A stretch of 64,000 nucleotides of DNA. Source: Lophius americanus. Taxonomy: Eukaryota > Chordata > Actinopteri > Lophiiformes > Lophiidae. Made by a program: the position numbers and the translations under genes. Numbering within the stretch: position 1 is the stretch's first letter; every line of letters starts with the position of its first letter. Below the pieces are notes generated by a model. That model worked only from the letters and a program-made list of their open reading frames with translations, had not been told where the DNA came from and did no database searches. This document shows, piece by piece, positions 48,309-61,789 of this stretch. Where the stretch lies: NCBI GenBank assembly GCA_037951165.1, contig JBBDHG010000019.1:7967001-8031000 (forward strand), read 5' to 3'.

Positions 48309-48392
48309 TGTCAGTGGTCATAGTTTTATGGAAGATAAAACTATGACCACTGACATAGTTTTATCTTAAGATAAGATTCCTCTTATCTTAAG
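48309..48392. repeat. Two adjacent inverted repeats
   Basis: Arms of 21 bases at 48309-48329 and 48335-48355 are exact reverse complements with a 5-base spacer. Immediately to the right, 48365-48375 and 48382-48392 form a second pair (CTTAAGATAAG) with a 6-base spacer, and 48361-48374 is itself a perfect palindrome (TTATCTTAAGATAA). The spacers are too short for a typical microRNA hairpin. Confidence 0.95.
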
Positions 48393-48399
48393 TCAGAAT

Positions 48400-49880
48400 A
48401 ATCCATCATTTCTGTTTTTTAAATTCAAAAAGAAGATATAATGTCATGTCGATGAGGTGTATTGACATTCGTTGCATTGAGAAGTGTCAATCTCATGGTA
48501 ATGAATTTGAATAAAGTTGATAAAAGACAGAATTGGGAGATAATTTTCATATATATATGCTTTAAACACTCGAACAAGACTTCCGGTGTTATGGCAAACA
48601 GGCTCTTATCACAAATATATTTTTCTCCTCTTCTCCTCAGTACAGGTGAGAAACAACTGCAGAAATGATAATAAAAAAAAACCCAACCTCTATCCATTCT
48701 CAAGTTTTTGTCCCCCATTCTCTCTCTTCATTTTCACCCCTTGTTTTACACGTTTGTGCCACATAACGGTTGAAATTGGATGTTAAAATACCTTTGCGTT
48801 AGCAACCTGTCAGCTTCAGACTGATGTGTGAAAAGGTAATACAAGCTAGACTTCTCACTCAGGACACACCCAACTATCACCCCTCCTTCCTGAATGCTTC
48901 AGTGGCTGCACGACATTCACACCATCCCTCTCCAAACCATCCAAAACTGGTGAAACCCAAGTGTTTTAACACCTCATTAGAGGAAACCAATCCTGCTAGT
49001 CGTTTCCATTGGTCACCCTGAAGTAAGGCGAGTTGTTGTGTTTGTCTGTTCACCAGAATGAGAGAATATCTCAAGAATATCTAAAGTACAGATGGTGAAA
49101 TATAATTTATATGATAAATGTATTACCCGCAGGCATCACCTCTGCTGGAAGGAATCTGCAGGGACAGACTAGCAGTAACACTATACAATACTATTAAATG
49201 TAGTAACCTTTCAATAATACACTGTTGTGTTAATAGATTTGTTGTATATGAGTTAATAATCAACCTTTTGTTACGTTTGTAATATTTGGGTAGTTGGAGA
49301 TGGATTGGCTCGGGTCTGTCTAATTCTTGCACAAAATGTAAATAAATATTTTATTGATGTATGATATCATTATTAAATAATCAAAAAGAAAATTACTCTC
49401 TAGGCGTCTGTAAGAACATGGCGGCCTCCATATGGACCAGCTCATTGGAGATAAAAGGCTTATTTTAAACAAACATTAAAAAATATTTTTACTTTCAGCT
49501 GAAAGTACACCCCAAAAAAAGGTCATGAATTACTTTTCCATTTATGCAAAGAGAAACCATGATACAGTATGACCTCTTTTTGTCAGGTATAAAGTCCTGC
49601 TGTAGAATAAGGACTTTGGTCAACAGAGGTTTCACACCTGCAATTTTGGTCTTATTCCAAGTGAAAAAGCAGATATTCCAGACCAAAGTAGATATTTGTG
49701 AAAACACCCTTTACCTTAACTTTACTTGTCTGAGCTGCATCCAGGAAATTTTTATACTGGCAGCACGGAACAGGGGACCACTGTCATTGGTCAGGCAGTG
49801 GTTTAGGGAGTACTTGATTTGCTTTGCATCAGAGCATTGCATGGACGTAAGACACATTTTAGACTTATGAATTGCTTGGC
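48400..49880. other. No gene seen
   Basis: AT-rich intergenic sequence with several chance open frames on both strands. None resembles a known protein and codon use is not biased. Confidence 0.65.
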
Positions 49881-49897
49881 AAGTGAAGTATTGTATG

Positions 49898-50430
49898 TAT
49901 CTTGGTGTCGTGTTCTCGAGTGATGGGAAAATGACCCGGGAAGAAAAGTGCTGAGTTGCAGAGGTTTCAATTTACCAGTAAATTTTTTTTGAACCACGCT
50001 CACCTGTGGTCATGAGTTCTGGGTAGCAGCGGAAAGAATAAGGTCAAAGATACAAGTGGCTGAAATGAGACTCCTCTGTAGGGTGGCTGGCGTCAGCCTC
50101 AGGATAAGGTGAGGAGCTTTTATATCCGGGAGTTCAGAGTGGATAGGCTTCTCCTAAGCGTGGAATCGAGTCAGTAGAGGCGGTTAGACATCTGATTATG
50201 ATGCGTCCAGGATCAATCTGTTTGGACATTTTCCATGAACATCCAACTGGGAGGAGACCCCATGGTAAACTCCAAACATGATGGAGGGACCTTATATCTC
50301 ATCGGAGCTGGTAATGCTTCAGGAACCCCAGGATAAGCTTGCTGTGGAGAGGTGTGTCTGGAATACCCTTCCTGGTGCTGCTGCCACCGCTGCCTGACCC
50401 CAGACAGGTGGGAGAAAAAATGGAATGGAA
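49898..50430 (+). mobile_element. LINE 3' end (RTE/Rex-like), plus orientation
   Basis: The plus strand has Y-L-G-V-V-F-S-S-D-G-K-M at 49898-49933, and P-T-G-R-R-P-H-G-K-L at 50243-50272, both characteristic of the C-terminal half of this teleost LINE. The intervening part (TAGGGTGGCTGGCGTCAGCC near 50080) is recognisable as V-A-G-V-S-L-R. It ends with a broken version of the CCACCGCTGCCTGACCCC-AGATAAG terminus near 50385-50410. Frames are interrupted. Confidence 0.75.
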
Positions 50431-50439
50431 TGTTCATTT

Positions 50440-53400
50440 AATGGTAGGGAGCCAAACAAATGTTAAAATATAGAATTTGATTATTTGGACAACCAGTACT
50501 ATTAACTAACAGATCAGATGTCTTTCTGTGCTTTCTTTAAATGCATTAATCTTAAAATTACTCCAACTATCTCTTTTGTCTAAGTTAATAAAACGAGCCC
50601 TCATGAATGGAGCTAACTGTATTTAATACAGATCTGTCTCAGGAGGAATCCTAACTAGCCGCTGCCTTTCTATGATGGTTGTAGTGTCCAACTGTTTGAA
50701 GCTAAACACTCTTTCACCGTCAGGGCTATATCAAACTTTCACAGTGTGGGTCATAGTTAACTTGAAAAGCAGGAATGCTCCACTTGAAGCATTGGTGGCA
50801 GCATTTCTATAGAATCCAGTGAGGTGAAACCCTCTATTAGGGTGACGTGTGCTGTTGACAAGACAAATGGCAAGTCATTGCATCTCAAACATGACAACCC
50901 CCGAGAGCGCTTACAAATGAGGATTGTTAATTCCTGTTTCTAGATTAAAAACACCTGTTGGTAAACAAGACAATTATTCATTGGATCCAGTGGGGAGCGC
51001 TGCGTTAATCATACATGCATCCCCCCTGTTAAAAGGCAACCTGATATTCCCCCGCAGAATTCTCACTGATTAACTCCTGACTGTTTAAAATTCATCCCAC
51101 CAATGAGCAAGAAACTGATCTCATCTGTGTGCCTGCATATATGTGTGTAAGTGTGTGTGTGTGTGTGTGTGTGTGTATACGTTTGCTTTCTTTCTTTCCC
51201 CAACATCTTGGAAAGTGTATGCATAAAATATCACAGCCCCTGGAGTCAGCACAATTAGCCGTTAAATAAAATACCTACTCCTTGACGCCTTTGCAACATT
51301 TTAATTAGACGAAGCAGCTAAAGTGAGAGCCCGTCTTAGTAAAATAAGCAGCCCTGTTTGCCAAGAAAAAGCTCCCTGGAGGGAAAGGCACTAAGTGAGG
51401 TTGCTTGGGGCGGGAAATGGAGAGATAGCAGCAGTTTACCTGAGGAGCTAAGAGTTATTTGAATCCCAGGAAATTAGAAAATGTTTGCACACACTTCCTC
51501 GATCTGCTGAACTTTGCACCTCTGTACCACCACAACTCAGTTACTTTATTCTCTGTCAGTTACATCACACCTAATTTAATAAGTACAGCAATATATTTAG
51601 TGAAAAGAAAGTCAAAAATCTACGTATCAAGTAGTGCCTAATCAGGACCCGACAGAAACAATATGCTTATACACCTGTTACAAATGTTCAGGTACTGTAA
51701 CTTCTTTTAATAACAACCCAAAGAAAGTTATATATTCAATTATTTTTGTCTGTTTGTTGGTTTGGCCGTTACCCAAAAATATATGCGATGGATCTTCATG
51801 GTTCCTTGCAGGAAGCTTGAGCATTTAACAAGGAAGAATTCTTTACATTTAGGGTGGATCAAGATAAAGGGGTGTTTTTTTCCTCTTTTTCCTAATATTG
51901 TAAGATTACTCTTTATTCCTGTCTATTATGGCTTTCATGTTGTAGTGACCTATAGCTTTGATGTCTTGTGATGACGGGGGAACTGCCCTGCCTTGGTGAA
52001 AGTTTGGGTTGCACATCCCAACAGTGTTTATATCCACTGTTTACAGTTTGCCGCCAACTGGAGTGTCTCTAAGTTGTATCCGTATCAAAGGAAGCTTCCC
52101 TTTGAGGTGAAGCAGGGAAAGCGTCAGGACTTAAAGTGGTGCCAACGCACAGGCAGAATCTAGGGTTACCTTTGTCTGCGGCCGCATGTACGTGTTAGGA
52201 TGTTATCCATCCAGCCTCTCCCCAAATGCTGGTGGACATAATTAGATGGAATTTCACACATACTTTGTAGGGGCCCCAAAGTTGTGCATCTTATAACAGA
52301 CTTCTTCACTAGGGGTGTCATTTTTGTACTGAAAGGTACATTTTTCAGAGGATTACCCTATAACTTACAAAAGCGGACCCTTAAGGGTGATAACGATGAG
52401 CCTTTCTTTAATTTCAGAGCTACATACTCTGATTGTAAAGGGTACATAAATATACTTTCAATAAGATAAAAGTACACATTCCTGATCAAATACATTTTTA
52501 TTTTTATAAAATAGTGCTAAAATAGCTGAAAAAACGTGTTAAAGTCAAATCCATTTATTGTTAATACAGATTTGTATCTTTATATTAAATCATGTCATCC
52601 AATCAGGGGGACTTTAAATTTGAGTTCTTAAGAATCTTAATATCATCAGTGCTCTAGAAAGCATCACTGAAATGAGATATCAGTAGGAGGGATATACAGT
52701 ATTTACCCTACAGGTTGTCCTCCCATGTAATCCTTCATGTACTTGAGTGGAAACTGAATTAAATATGTAAGGTATTGTTGTAGTCTAGTTGGGGTCAGGA
52801 TTTCTAATTCCTGCTCCCACCTGATCCATTATCAGAGCCGATCCACCTGATCTACAAAAATATATGCTTATCACCTGAACACGACCAGAACCTCAAACCC
52901 TCATCTGTGGCACCGTCCGCGTTGGTCACCTTGCTGAGGCACCAGAGCGCCTCTTTGAATCATCATGGAAGACATGGACTCTCTCTCACTCTTTCTCTCT
53001 CTCTCTCTCTATCTCAAACCAGAGGATGTGAGTGAGTTTATGGAGAGTGACAGAGAGAGGGAAAGCAGAGGGAAATTGAGCTATTCCATACAATTCTACT
53101 ATATAAATGTGTCAATACTTACTCAAAACGAGCTTTGACATTTGATACCTGAACCTGCAGGTTCTGGTTCGACCGATGAATCGCCACTACTGCCTTTTCT
53201 GATCCGATTCATCTGTACGATGAAAACGAAAAAAAAAGGAGCAAATTTGAGTGTTTTAAAAGAGACTTTCATGAACCACTGATACTTTTGGAAATGAGTT
53301 CAGAAACTTTGCTTCAGCATAATGTCTCCTTCAGGAGCCCGGTGTCTTTTCCAGGTTACATTTCCTGTCTAGACATCTGCTTTTTTCACATGTGTCTTAT

Positions 53401-54310
53401 GAGGTAAGAAGAGGAAAACATGCCACCAAACTCCTCCCAAAAAACTGAAGCATGTTGTTATTTGTTCTCTTCTTCAGGTCCATCTAAAACACCTGAGGTT
53501 TACAACGTGTAATCTGGTGGTTAAATCATGGAGAACAGTTTTGTGTTCTGACAGGTAACTCATCCAGATTCATATATCAGGGTGTGTCTCTGCTTTATGG
53601 CTGCGGCGTCTCCTAAAGAGAAACAATTCCTTCCCATCTTGTTGTAAGCAGGGAATCAAATCTCCATGGTTCTTTTCACTTTTTGTTGTACGCTTGTATT
53701 TAAGCCAGTTAATCATATGATCATACTTTTCTCTGTGTTTCTCTACCCTTTTCAACGCCAACACTTCAATTTAAAGTATGTGATATCACTGTTCTCATCT
53801 CTCCATCCCTTGTCAACTATTCTCACTCCTTCCGTTCCATAGAGAGTGTCGTTCCCAAGGTTTATTTGTGGAAGACTTTCAATCGCTATTTCTTAGTTTT
53901 CCCTTGACATGACAACTGGCATGCTGTCACAGCCATAATCACGTTGTCAGCGCCATTTTCAAACAATGTCAGTTGTTTAGTTCTGCAGAGGCTCTAAGGC
54001 AGGAAATATGACCAGGATTCAAACTAGACTCAACACACGTAAATGAAAATCACTTTTTTTTAAACTGTCTGCTGATGTTCCACTGAAATGCACAATATGT
54101 ATATTACAGATATGTAAATGTGTGTATTTGTCATTTTACTGATACATTTGGTATATCTTAAGCCACACTTATGTGTTCGCTCTGATAATAAAAACTTTTT
54201 TTTTTATGAATGATCTATGTTTAAATGGAAACAAAAGTAAATAGAAAACAGTTTCACTCACATCTCATAACATAACTAAATACAAAGTGTCACTTTACTG
54301 TTGGACAACC
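50440..54310. other. No gene seen
   Basis: No gene is supported. A GT tract lies at 51143-51177 and a CT tract at 52985-53013. The stretch 50860-51450, apart from the GT tract, is unusually rich in homeobox-type ATTAA/TAATTAG words in complex sequence and is flagged as a possible enhancer. The stretch 52305-52470 contains AAGGGT/GGTACA words of a likely non-autonomous repeat. Confidence 0.6.
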
Positions 54311-54319
54311 CCTTCATCA

Positions 54320-54460
54320 ATTCAAGCCCCCCAATGCCGAAGTGTCCTTAGGCAAGACACCGAACCTGTTCCAGTGTGCATCACCTCTCTCTCCCCATGC
54401 AGAGACTTGTGATCACAGTCTGCCCACTAGGGGGCAGTGTAACCCCAGTGGTGAACCCCT
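54320..54460 (+). repeat. SINE-like body fragment
   Basis: The words CCGAAGTGTCCTTAGGCAAG, ACACCGAACCTGTTCC and ATGCAGAGACTTGTGATCAC have the order of the body of the tRNA-like teleost SINE whose head is seen at 26476-26555 (typical text: GAAGTGTCCTTGGGCAAGA-ACTGAACCCC). The head is absent here. Confidence 0.5.
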
Positions 54461-54469
54461 GGTGTGAAA

Positions 54470-57400
54470 ACAAGACCCTCCCTAGATGTTCACTGTTAGC
54501 CTCGGAGGGACTGAGCTTGGGGGGAACTGAAACCACGTTTACCAACATATTAAATCATGAAATAGAGATTCATCATCCAGTCTGAATGAAATCTAATTAT
54601 TTGAACAGATATAACTTCAGGTTTGGAGGTTTGATTAATTCTGCAAAAATATAACAGTCTATTATGATTGTACAGAATTGACAGAATTGTCAGATTGTTT
54701 TACTGTTTTGTTTCAGAGGATGCTTGTTATGGCATTAAACTGTTGTAGCTGGATGATTGTGAAAGTTGAAAAAGCCAGATAGTCTATGATGCTGTTCATA
54801 ACTTTTGTTTTGTTGAATCAGAGAGGTCAGAACATCAGTACTGATAGCAACAAAGATTAATTTTTATGAGCTTTACTTTTATTTTGTTTGTGCTGAAGAT
54901 TGCATGTCTGTTTTTTTTTATTTCTGGAGAAGACTTTACCTCCTCTTTATTTTCCTTCTTTTTGTCCTCGCTATCTCTCCCCACCTCTACTTTTTCTGTT
55001 CTCACTGCTCAGTGGGTGCGCCTCGCATCTTTGCTGCAGCTATTTACAGCCACATAATGCTGGCTAGATAAACTCTTTTGATGTAGCACAATCTCAGATC
55101 TCTTCCTTTCGTCTTTGATGGCGATAGGTTTAGACATGGCAATCAAGACATATTCACATGAAGGGCATTGATTGATTCTTAGATTATCTTTCAATGTAAA
55201 GTTTCAATTTATTTCTTTTAAAGGGTTTATTTTTTAAGCACGGACTCAATCAGCCGTGTTTTAAGCCCAAAAAAGTTTTTCGTGATGGGAATAAGAGGCA
55301 GAAAGTCATTTGAAGTGAACTCTTGGAGTTCACGCTTGCCCAAAGAAAGTTTGAAACCCTTTGAGACATTATTTTTTAGTTTGCCTCGGAGGACCACTGG
55401 AGAGCAATAAGATAATCCGTGTTGTTGGTTTTCATCCAGCTTAATAATTTTTCAAGGATTTAGTGATCTTGAGAGTATATCCGGACTTACTATACGCAGA
55501 TTTAAGAGAGTTCTTTTGACACTAAAAAGTTGAGACAAAGATTGGAAAACTGGTTCAGGAACCCAAGAACAATAATTTTGCAGTCGTTTTTTTGGGACGG
55601 TAGATGCAGCTACACAATCTGCATTCACACACATTATACTTAATCTTCATAGAGGGACAATAGAAATGCTTATAGAGGCAGGACACATAAGATGCAATGG
55701 TGCTATCAAGCTGCACGCGTCAGTTCAGCATCCAGTGACAGATATTGTTTTTCAATATCATGTTCCTGAAAGACAGTGAGGGAGAGACAGGGGTGTGTGA
55801 TAGTTTGTCAGTCCAAACAGAGTCATAAAGCGTTGCATGGTTAAGCCTGATGAATTAATAACAGGGAAGCAGATGGGTCCCAGGGGCACTGTGGGAGCAG
55901 AGCAGCATGGAGAGCAGAGAGAACACACGTAGATTGCACACACTCACACACACACTTTTCTAGGTCTGCATGCATGCATATTAACAGCCAGACACTCATT
56001 TGCATCCATATGGATTATAGTAGAGAGAGACACCTTTTGTATGTACTGAACACAGACGAGCACCAACTCTATTCTTATCACTCATGGTTAAGCTGAAGAA
56101 AATATTTGATTCCTGACTCACAATGTACGTTTCTCTTCTTGACACGTAATTACAATCACAGCTTTCCTTAAATGAATGGAGGTTTTGTTAATCATCTGCT
56201 TATGAAGACGTGGATCTAATGAAGGCTGGCGGAGGTCAAAACAATGATGAGTGAACCCTTCAAAGAGTAAGGAGCAGCATGTAGGTGTGTTTTTCATGTT
56301 AATGGACGTGTCTTGACACAAAGCTTGGAATTTCCGTGGTGCATATGCACGTATACTGCACACTTGGTTACTTTACCTAGAAGGCCTTTATGTGTGAGAA
56401 CCCGTTAATATTGAAGTCTTAAGATTCGCATCTCACTGAGCGTTAATTGCCAAGTTTTTTTTAAAGCTGCTTGGGTTTGGGATACGTAAACAAAACCAGT
56501 CTTATCAGGCTAAATCACACAGTTGGGCTTCCTCTAGCCTCATGTTTTCTCTTTAGCTCCGACTATCCTCCGTGACTTGGTTGGTGTTTAATCTTAATGA
56601 CCATAAAATATAAACATCAGTAAAAAATAGAAATCAGGACTGTGATTAATGAAATGTAGAAATGAAAACTCCATAGCAAACTGAGGAAGAAGAAGCATAG
56701 GCACACTCAGACAGACTGGAATTATAGCAGAATTCAAATTGTGTCCTCTAGTGTCTTTGGAAAAATTCTGGATCTCTTTTCTATAAAGTTAAAATGATCA
56801 CCAAAATCCTGCATCGCTTGCTACCATTTTCTTCCTTCCCTTTGTACAGAATTAAACTCCGAGAGGAGCTGGCTTGCATTAGCGAGCATGTTGTAATACA
56901 GACAGCGTACTCACCATGGCACTGATGTAGCGTAATGACTGCGGTGGGCGCGAGCTGATGACACCAGAATGAGGTGCCAGTTCAGGCTGTGGGGTAATTT
57001 ATGATGGGCAGACAGGTCAAGGTCGCTGTGTAATCTTCTGTCTGATGGAAAGCAATAAGTGTGTGGGTGTGCTAACAGCGGAAGTATGTACATGTGTCTA
57101 TATACCAGGGAAGGGAATTTAATCTTGAGGACCGGTGGTGTGGACTGGTGACTTCTATCAGGGTCTGATAAGTGGAAAAGATTGAGCAGACAACTTTATA
57201 AAGATATTTCTTTAGTTAACATTGATAGTATTTTTTTGTTATAATGATGATACAGATGACGTTTTCTGTATAGTATAAGTGTATTATGAAAGAAGTAAGT
57301 ATTGAATTCTATACCATACCTATTTGAAGTCTGTGCCTATCTTGACTGCCACATAGACATTTTCCACTGCTGCTACCACTTCTGCTCAACATGAGAGGAT

Positions 57401-58500
57401 GGATGTTCTCGCTCCCCTTGTGTCCTTTAAAGGGAGCTGTTTTTAATTTCTACCGATCCAACAACTTGGTAATGACAAATTAATCCACTTGGAAACAAAA
57501 AGAAATATCCATATTTCATCAGGTGCTGCTGAGGGTCGTTTAGCATTGTCACTAGACGTTACATGCTAAAAGGGCTTTGTTCTCCTCAATCTGCCGACTT
57601 GAATAATTGAGAATATTTTCACTGACTGTAAGTGGAGTATGTGGGTCTTACAGCTTCTTCTCTCTTGCTTTCATGAACTCTGACATGGTGTCTTCACATG
57701 CCTCTATATTGGCGTGTGGGTGAGTTCTCAGTGGGGTTATACATGGCGTGAGTGTGGGAATGTACTGGCGTTGAAACTGCCAGCCAAATGTCTCCACTCA
57801 GCCTCAGAAAAATAAGTATGGGCATCGGGTATAGATAAACAATATGAGTTAGGAGGCGTGGGGAGCGCACTCTGGCAAACGGACTGCTGATGTAAAGAAT
57901 ACAACTGGCACACACACAATCACAAAGACTCTGCTGCTCAAAGCCTACATACCTGTGATCCTGGATTCAGACTGACAGGCCGATGGCAATCATGCATGTA
58001 TGCATTTGTGCACATTGTTTATGTGCGTGTGCCAGTTTCTGTACGTGTATGCAAATGCGTGTGTTTGTTCGCTGCCAACTGTGGAGAGGAGGAAGAGGCT
58101 ACATGGTTGGAGGGGGTGTTTATTTATTCATTACCCAGCGGCCTCTGTGGTTTCAGGGGGACATGGCTACACTTGTCCTGGGCCCTTTAGCACTGGTCTG
58201 TTTGTGGCCTGCTCTGGACCTGCCAAAGCCTTCAGCTCTCCACCCCTCTGTTCTTGGCTCTCCTTTATTCCATGTTTCTCTCTGGATCCTACTTATGGCT
58301 GTTTGCTTAAAGTTTTCACTGTTACCTTAGTTTATTTGTTTTTTTCTTACTTTAAGCTCTTGAGAAGACTTTTTTGCTTACCTGTACAACTGCAACTTGT
58401 CATTTCTATGCTCCAAATCCAACAGGGCTTTTAGAGTCCTTCTTGTCTGGCAGTCCAAACTCATCTCGGTCTCGCCATCTGAACATAAAAGGTTGTGGTT
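54470..58500. other. No gene seen
   Basis: Intergenic sequence with no frame or RNA gene I can defend. The plus-strand open stretches at 57983-58434 overlap each other in different frames and match no protein I know. Confidence 0.6.
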
Positions 58501-58505
58501 TAAAT

Positions 58506-58790
58506 AGAAGAGTAGAAATAACTTTATTAATCCCTACAGGGAAATTTGGGCGTTAGAGTTGCACCAACCTTTGTAAAGTGACAATAGAAAACAATAAAGA
58601 CATATCAAAATGTGTATATGTATACATACATAAATAGACAAATATTAAATAAAGATAAATAAGGTATACATATAGCAAAAGATTCCAAACTCCAGGAAAA
58701 CACAGATAACAATTACAGTAGTCCGGTGCAGTTGTGCAATTGTTGGCCCTGTAGTTTATGAGAGGAAGATGAACGATCCGTCAATTCTAT
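58506..58790 (-). repeat. LINE 3' UTR-like repeat
   Basis: AATAACTTTATTAATCCCTA followed by CAGGGAAATTT on the plus strand is the reverse of a LINE-type 3' end (AAATTTCCCTG then GGATTAATAAAGTTATT), comparable in opposite orientation to the tail at 37020. The rest is AT-rich with many ATAAATA words, ending near CAATTGTTGGCCC. Confidence 0.5.
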
Positions 58791-58799
58791 TAATTACTA

Positions 58800-61780
58800 C
58801 CCTATTACGTAACAAGCTTTTTATATGAGTTTACTCACCTTTGACAGAAAGAGTTTTCCCAGCAGCATCATGGCACCAGTGGCCCAATTAACGAAAAGCC
58901 GTTCTCTATTTTAAAAGTGTTTGTACATCTATATGATAGGTGAGCTTCACTGATTTATGTGATTGATCCTTAGTCTTAAGCCCTTAATTATTAAAGAAAA
59001 TGCAATGATGCCTCCAACTAATCCCAATTAATGGGAAGAGCTACTCAGTCGACCCCAACAGCAAAGCCACATCCCCGAAAAGTTCCAATTCCCCTGCGTT
59101 GTACCAGCAATCTGCCTGATTGAACTCCTCAAATTAAAAGTGAAGTTATGAAGAACTCATAACAAGATTTTTTTGTAAAATAAGAGTTCCCTGTAGTTAG
59201 TTAAATGAGAGCTATCATATTAAGATAAGATAAATATGAGATAGATCTTCTCGAGTCAACTCATATGCACCAAATTTGGACTAAATCTGACCTATGGTTT
59301 CAAAATAATGTGGTGCTAGTGTTGGATGTATACAACCGACCTTTCCCAAAATCAATCCAGTTCTTCCTCACAATAAGTTCCATGTGCGTATAAAATTCGA
59401 AAATGATTCCTGAAGTAGTTTTTGAGTGACAAGAAAGATACGCGACAGCAACGAATGTAGATGCGAAAATCCCAGAGATTTGGGGGCTATAACTAACCTA
59501 CCTCAATATAAGGGCATGAAGATTGAGGGAGTCGCACTTGACTACACGTGGCTTATGTGTATGGCCAGTTTCTGTATGTGAATGATGTCACAGTTCTGGA
59601 CTGGACAGTCATGATCCTCAACCCAAACCTCACTGAAAATCTGTCAACAGCTTGAACATCGACTGCAGACTGAATAGTAACTCTGAGCATCACGGACTGC
59701 AGAGTGGGCCTCCATCCCTCAGGATGGCATCTGGAGGCTGTACCGGTCCATGAGGAGGAGGATTACTGCTATCTTCCATGCTGCAATGCTGTTGCTGCAC
59801 TAATTACTAATTGTGTAAAAATGTTTTTTTTTTCTCTTGTGTCTCTTCAGAAGTTTACCGTTAAGTTTTTGGTAATAGCCATCAAAAGTTATGGGTTGTT
59901 CTTTCATATAACACAAACTATTCAAGCAACTTTGCAACTAAAGACAGTGCTGCTTTTTTGAGGGCTGGTAAGAGTTCCATGCTCCATCATACTTGATACT
60001 TGGTTTTCCTGCAAAAAGTAGCTGTACTGTTGAGTGCCAGTGTGTGAACTTATAATTGAGATTTTGATGTTGTCGTGAGGGAAAATGTGGGCCATGTGTC
60101 CGTTTGGCCAGTCTCACCATCTAGCGCCCCTCATCTGGAACTCTCTCAGGGATCTAGGTCTCCCAGAAAAAGCCAAGCAGACTAAAGCATGCACATTTAT
60201 ACTTAAATCCTTTAGGGGCCAGTATACTTTATCAAATCATCTTGTCAGATAGTCGAAGAGCTCTGGAGTCCCTTCCCATCGCATGTCTCTGATGTTATAC
60301 TATCTAGAGCTGTGTCAGACGAATTATCAAACACATGAATAATTTAATTCAGCATTCATTCCCACTTTATGAAATGATTGGCGAGAAAGAACGAGCCAGG
60401 ATATGAAACTCTCTCTCAAGCTTTTTTAATTCCTCATAGAACTATTTCTGTCACTCCCAAAGGATATTTCTCTTCCCTCCTCTCCGAAACCTTTTACTCT
60501 ATAATTATACTTAACCTTTTACTCTATACATTTTACTCTACCTTTTACTCCGCTTCTCTATGGACTGTCAAGGTCAAACTTTTGCCAGTGCAAGGATTGC
60601 AAAGCAAAAACCCACACATAAATTAAGACGAAGATTAAACAAAACACAAAAAATAGCATATTAAGAACAGACAACCATATAAATATATAACCTAGGTCCA
60701 TGCGGTTCTCTGCATGACCTGGCTGGACTAATCTGCCCCATGGTGGGAGATCACTGGTTCCCATAACAAAAGAACAGAGCCAGGACATCATCTTGCTGCT
60801 GACCCTTCCACCACGCCGGGCCTGAGCTCCTGTTCAAACCCCAACCAGATCAATGGCCATACTTGAGGATCAATTTCTCAGGCTTTGGGGTGTCAAATGT
60901 GAAATGGCATTACTTTGGCTGTAAAGGATCCAGGCCAGATTGATGCTTCAAAGCTTTTGGTTCTCCTCATCAGAAGAACCATTCAAATCCAGATTCAGAT
61001 TACTGCTGTGAGGTGATGAGAGGAAGAGGCCGACTGCCTGCCCTCTTTTGTTTTCAGAAGCTTTTTTTACTGTGAGTCACATTTTATCGATTGATTCGTG
61101 GAATTGTTTTGGCAAGGTGATGATTTGTGAAGTATTTTTGTGAATCTTTACTGAAAGTGCCATAGTGCTTTGTTTCTGGGACAGATTAAGGATGAAAGAG
61201 TCCAAAGACACTTCCACACCACTACTGTGGTTTTGTGATGATACATTTGGCCGTAGCGGTGTTCTAAATAAAATCCTATCATCACATGCTCACAGTGGCA
61301 GTACAGAAGAATATCATGGTTACCAAAATACATTTCCCCTGAGGGGAACATGGACCATGATTTATCTGATGTTTGTCAAAAATGTTAAAACTACACATGT
61401 AAATCCATAAAATTGACCAGAATTCTATGGGTTGCTCGTCTGAGAACAATGATTGTGCAAACATATATGTCACTCAATCCAGTGTATGAGGCAATATTTT
61501 ACAGCATTCAAACTATCTAGCAGCTATTTTAGCTATTTTAGTCTGACCAAAGTGATGAATGGTAAGGATTGGCGATGATTCCTGTATATATTAATTTTCA
61601 TAAAAAGGCCTACGACCGCCACCAACCCACTGTGTTGTAAAAGCAATCCCTCTGATTGAACTGCTCAAATTAAATGTGAAGTTTTGTCTGAAAAACACTG
61701 TTCGTCAAAAAAGAACAAGTTAGAATAAAAGTTTACACAGGCCTAATAAACAAAGTTGTAGCTGAACTACTAAAATAAAT
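58800..61780. other. No gene seen
   Basis: No host gene is supported. Two copies of a short dispersed repeat are at 59095-59148 and 61633-61683 (see findings). The stretch 60121-60230 translates partly as S-A-P-L-I-W-N-S-L-R-D-L-G-L-P and T-F-I-L-K-S-F, which is reminiscent of the extreme C-terminus of an L2-like LINE. Confidence 0.55.
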
Positions 61781-61789
61781 AAAATAAAT

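Noticed and set aside
48309..48355. Perfect hairpin as a microRNA precursor
   Set aside because: The 5-base loop and exact pairing without bulges do not fit a vertebrate microRNA precursor.
57983..58434. Overlapping plus-strand open frames of 115 and 144 codons
   Set aside because: Three frames are open over the same sequence with no homology, as expected from low stop density rather than coding.
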